From NCBI GenBank assembly GCA_041917975.1, contig JAYRWN010000277.1, forward strand, positions 1 through 7,171: a stretch of DNA of 7,171 nucleotides, read 5' to 3'. The DNA comes from JAYRWN01 sp041917975. GTDB taxonomy: Bacteria; Bacteroidota; Bacteroidia; Chitinophagales; Saprospiraceae. Below the pieces are notes generated by a model. It was not told the origin of the DNA, made no database searches, and saw only the letters and a program-made list of their open reading frames with translations. A program made the translations under genes and the position numbers. The stretch's first letter is position 1. Each line of letters begins with the position of its first letter. Of this stretch, positions 5,734 through 7,171 are shown in pieces.

Positions 5734-6318
5734 ATGCATAACATTGAGCCATATTATCATTGGATCAGTTTGTACTCGGCTGCTGAAGACCGCCTGTCAC
5801 CGTTTTACGGCCGGGAGTACAGTGAGTTTACTTTTACCCATAGCATCTATAATTATTACATTCACCCGCAATGGGATGAATTCGGGTCGAATACTTTATA
5901 TGTCAAGGTCCTTTATGCCGATTATGACGAACAGTTCGCAGTTCTCGAACTCATCGGAGAATGGAACGATGCTATCCAGAATGATATCATGTACCTAAAG
6001 CGGGGCCTTATTGATCCTATGATCGAACAAGACATCGTCAAGTTCATCGTCATTTGCGAGAACGTACTTAACTTTCATGGTTCAGACGACTGTTATTATG
6101 AAGAATGGAAAGATGATATCGCCGACGAATTCGGCTGGATTGTATTTCTTAATACCCTGGACCATGTATACCGCGAGATGGAAAATTATCAACTCCATTT
6201 TTATGTGCATTTTGGTGAAAAATTTAATGACATTCACTGGCGCAAAATGTCGCCTCCAACCCTTTTACAAGTCACAGAAAGTTTATTGCAAAATGAAACA
6301 AAAGCCCTTGCTTATTAA
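5734..6318 (+). CDS. acidic aromatic-rich protein of unknown function
   Basis: A 194-residue protein I cannot assign to a named family with certainty. It has no signal peptide or membrane segment, so it is probably cytoplasmic. It is strongly acidic (33 Asp/Glu against 12 Lys/Arg) and about 18% aromatic, with blocks such as FYGREYSEF (24-32), YNYYIHPQWDEFGS (39-52), LELIGEWNDAIQND (71-84), ENVLNFHGSDDCYYEEW (109-125), DEFGWIVFLN (131-140) and YVHFGEKFNDIHWRK (157-171). The regular spread of such motifs looks like a conserved, folded single domain rather than a chance frame, and the reading frame ends 0 bases from a good terminator. I recall similar hypothetical proteins in Bacteroidota, but this is from memory. 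Start: the ATG at 5734 has no Shine-Dalgarno sequence; a weak promoter-like TTG-N21-TACCTTGC (5696-5727) lies just before it. It stands alone between the tRNA and a convergent gene. Confidence 0.8.
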   Translation: MHNIEPYYHWISLYSAAEDRLSPFYGREYSEFTFTHSIYNYYIHPQWDEFGSNTLYVKVLYADYDEQFAVLELIGEWNDAIQNDIMYLKRGLIDPMIEQDIVKFIVICENVLNFHGSDDCYYEEWKDDIADEFGWIVFLNTLDHVYREMENYQLHFYVHFGEKFNDIHWRKMSPPTLLQVTESLLQNETKALAY

Positions 6319-6350
6319 GGTCAGATAAATCTTCTGATCGATTTTTTTTT
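6319..6350 (+). terminator. Rho-independent terminator
   Basis: GGTCAGA (6319-6325) pairs with TCTGATC (6333-6339) with one G-U pair and a 7-base loop, followed by GA and nine T (6342-6350). It starts directly after the stop codon of the acidic protein gene and separates it from the convergent glycosidase-like gene. Confidence 0.75.
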
Positions 6351-6401
6351 CAATTTTGTTAGAAGAAATCTTGGATATTTCTGATTCCTTAATTCCCTGC
6401 A

Positions 6402-7171
6402 TTATTTACCCGTTTCAACCTTTACCTGAATTATTTCTCCTGGCTTTACTTCTACCTCCACATAACTAATGTATGCACCGTTCCAATGCTGATGCTGTGC
6501 CTTCAAGGTATTTCCATTTACTCTGATCATCGGATGATGACCATAAAAGCGGGCTTGCCACCGATAGGTTCCTGCGCCGGACTGATAACACAATATCGAT
6601 TGATTCGTCCCCAGGTGACTTACCGAAAAAAGCGCTGCTCCAACGGAAATATTATTAACCGTTAAATCAGGGATTTCACCCGGTAAGCGGGATAGCGTGG
6701 AAATTTGCCGGTCAGGCGCATCAGGCAGAACACCCATCAGCCCTTCCACCACGTTACTGATTATCACAAAAGATATTTCCGGATAATTGCCATGTCCGGT
6801 GGTTTGGTCCACGGGAAAACGAAGATCAATGTGTTCGATCATATCTTTCAGCCACTGCCATCCTTCCTTATTGCGGTGGTTATTAAAGAAAGTTTCGGGC
6901 AAGTAGGAGCGGGCTTCAATGTTCACCGGTCGCCCTTTTTTAGAACGCGCCGATTTATTTACAAAGTCGAGGTATTTTTCCGTGCGTGCTCCGGGTTCGG
7001 CTATGTTTTTCAATAACATGAACCAGGAGTTTTCTTTACCCCAGTTGGTAAGCGCTTCACCGTGCCGGTTATAGCCACGCACCAGCCGTTTTGTTCCGGG
7101 CTTGACCGACCATTGTGTATTGAAATAATTTTTCAGATTCTCTGCCCTTTGGGCGTATTCACGAAACCGGA
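6402..7171 (-). CDS. C-terminal part of a probable glycoside hydrolase-like protein
   Basis: The frame is open to the right edge, so the last 255 residues and the TAA at 6404-6402 are seen and the start lies outside the window; the GTG at 7082 is internal. The first half is helical in character (ENLKNYFNTQW, GWQWLKDMIEHIDLRFP) and includes YLPETFFNNHRN, GHGNYPEISFVIISNVVEGLMGVLPDAPD, then LSRLPGEIPDLTVNNISVGAALFSVSHLG. This order, a NYPE and EGLMG.PDA segment followed by a beta-rich tail with repeated short strands (TYRWQARF, MIRVNGN, AYISYVEVEVKPGEIIQVKVE), resembles the end of (alpha/alpha)6-barrel glycosidases with a C-terminal beta-sandwich. Which glycosidase family is not clear. With the catalytic part outside the window, the activity cannot be judged. 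A weak hairpin (6364-6382) lies after its stop; no strong terminator for this strand is seen. Confidence 0.6.
   Translation of the reverse strand, partial: RFREYAQRAENLKNYFNTQWSVKPGTKRLVRGYNRHGEALTNWGKENSWFMLLKNIAEPGARTEKYLDFVNKSARSKKGRPVNIEARSYLPETFFNNHRNKEGWQWLKDMIEHIDLRFPVDQTTGHGNYPEISFVIISNVVEGLMGVLPDAPDRQISTLSRLPGEIPDLTVNNISVGAALFSVSHLGTNQSILCYQSGAGTYRWQARFYGHHPMIRVNGNTLKAQHQHWNGAYISYVEVEVKPGEIIQVKVETGK

Noticed and set aside
6364..6382. AGAAAT ... ATTTCT inverted repeat as a terminator for the minus-strand glycosidase-like gene
   Set aside because: Six mostly A-T pairs and no T-run on the minus strand; too weak to call.
1..7171. Mobile element, CRISPR array, toxin-antitoxin or phage-defence system
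   Set aside because: No transposase, integrase, terminal inverted repeats, regularly spaced repeats or defence-type domains were found on either strand.

Overview
The window looks like chromosomal DNA of a member of the Bacteroidota. The evidence is a TonB-dependent receptor end with a C-terminal Phe, a lipoprotein carrying a SusC-like plug domain, several promoters of the Bacteroidota type (TTG, about 20 bases, TAnnTTTG), few Shine-Dalgarno sequences, and adjacent era and der genes. A finer placement (for example Saprospirales or Cytophagales) is a guess and cannot be settled from the sequence alone.

Layout. The left edge (2-265, +) is the last 87 residues of an outer-membrane TonB-dependent receptor. 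Facing it is a small lipoprotein (335-754, -) that is essentially an isolated TonB plug domain. Then comes a compact minus-strand cluster, transcribed era (4486-3599), der (3589-2282), rmlC (2269-1724), rmlD (1764-862). Gaps are 9 and 12 bases, followed by a 41-base overlap, and the cluster ends at a hairpin plus T-run at 805-828. It joins two ribosome-assembly GTPases to the last two enzymes of dTDP-L-rhamnose synthesis. A 121-base divergent promoter region (4487-4607) separates era from a plus-strand exported TIM-barrel sugar isomerase/epimerase-like protein (4608-5450).

The stretch 5451-5733 has no protein gene. It holds three consecutive stem-loops (5452-5528), a tRNA-Leu with anticodon GAG on the minus strand (5531-5614) and that tRNA's own promoter (5639-5669). 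After it lies a strongly acidic, aromatic-rich cytoplasmic protein of unknown function (5734-6318, +), closed by a good terminator (6319-6350). The right edge (6402-7171, -) is the C-terminal 255 residues of a large protein, probably a glycoside hydrolase-like enzyme with an all-alpha domain and a beta-sandwich tail.

The window is mostly conserved housekeeping and surface-carbohydrate genes. I see no transposase, integrase, CRISPR array or defence system. The best candidates for undescribed biology are the plug-only lipoprotein, the acidic orphan protein, and the unusual era-der-rmlC-rmlD arrangement.
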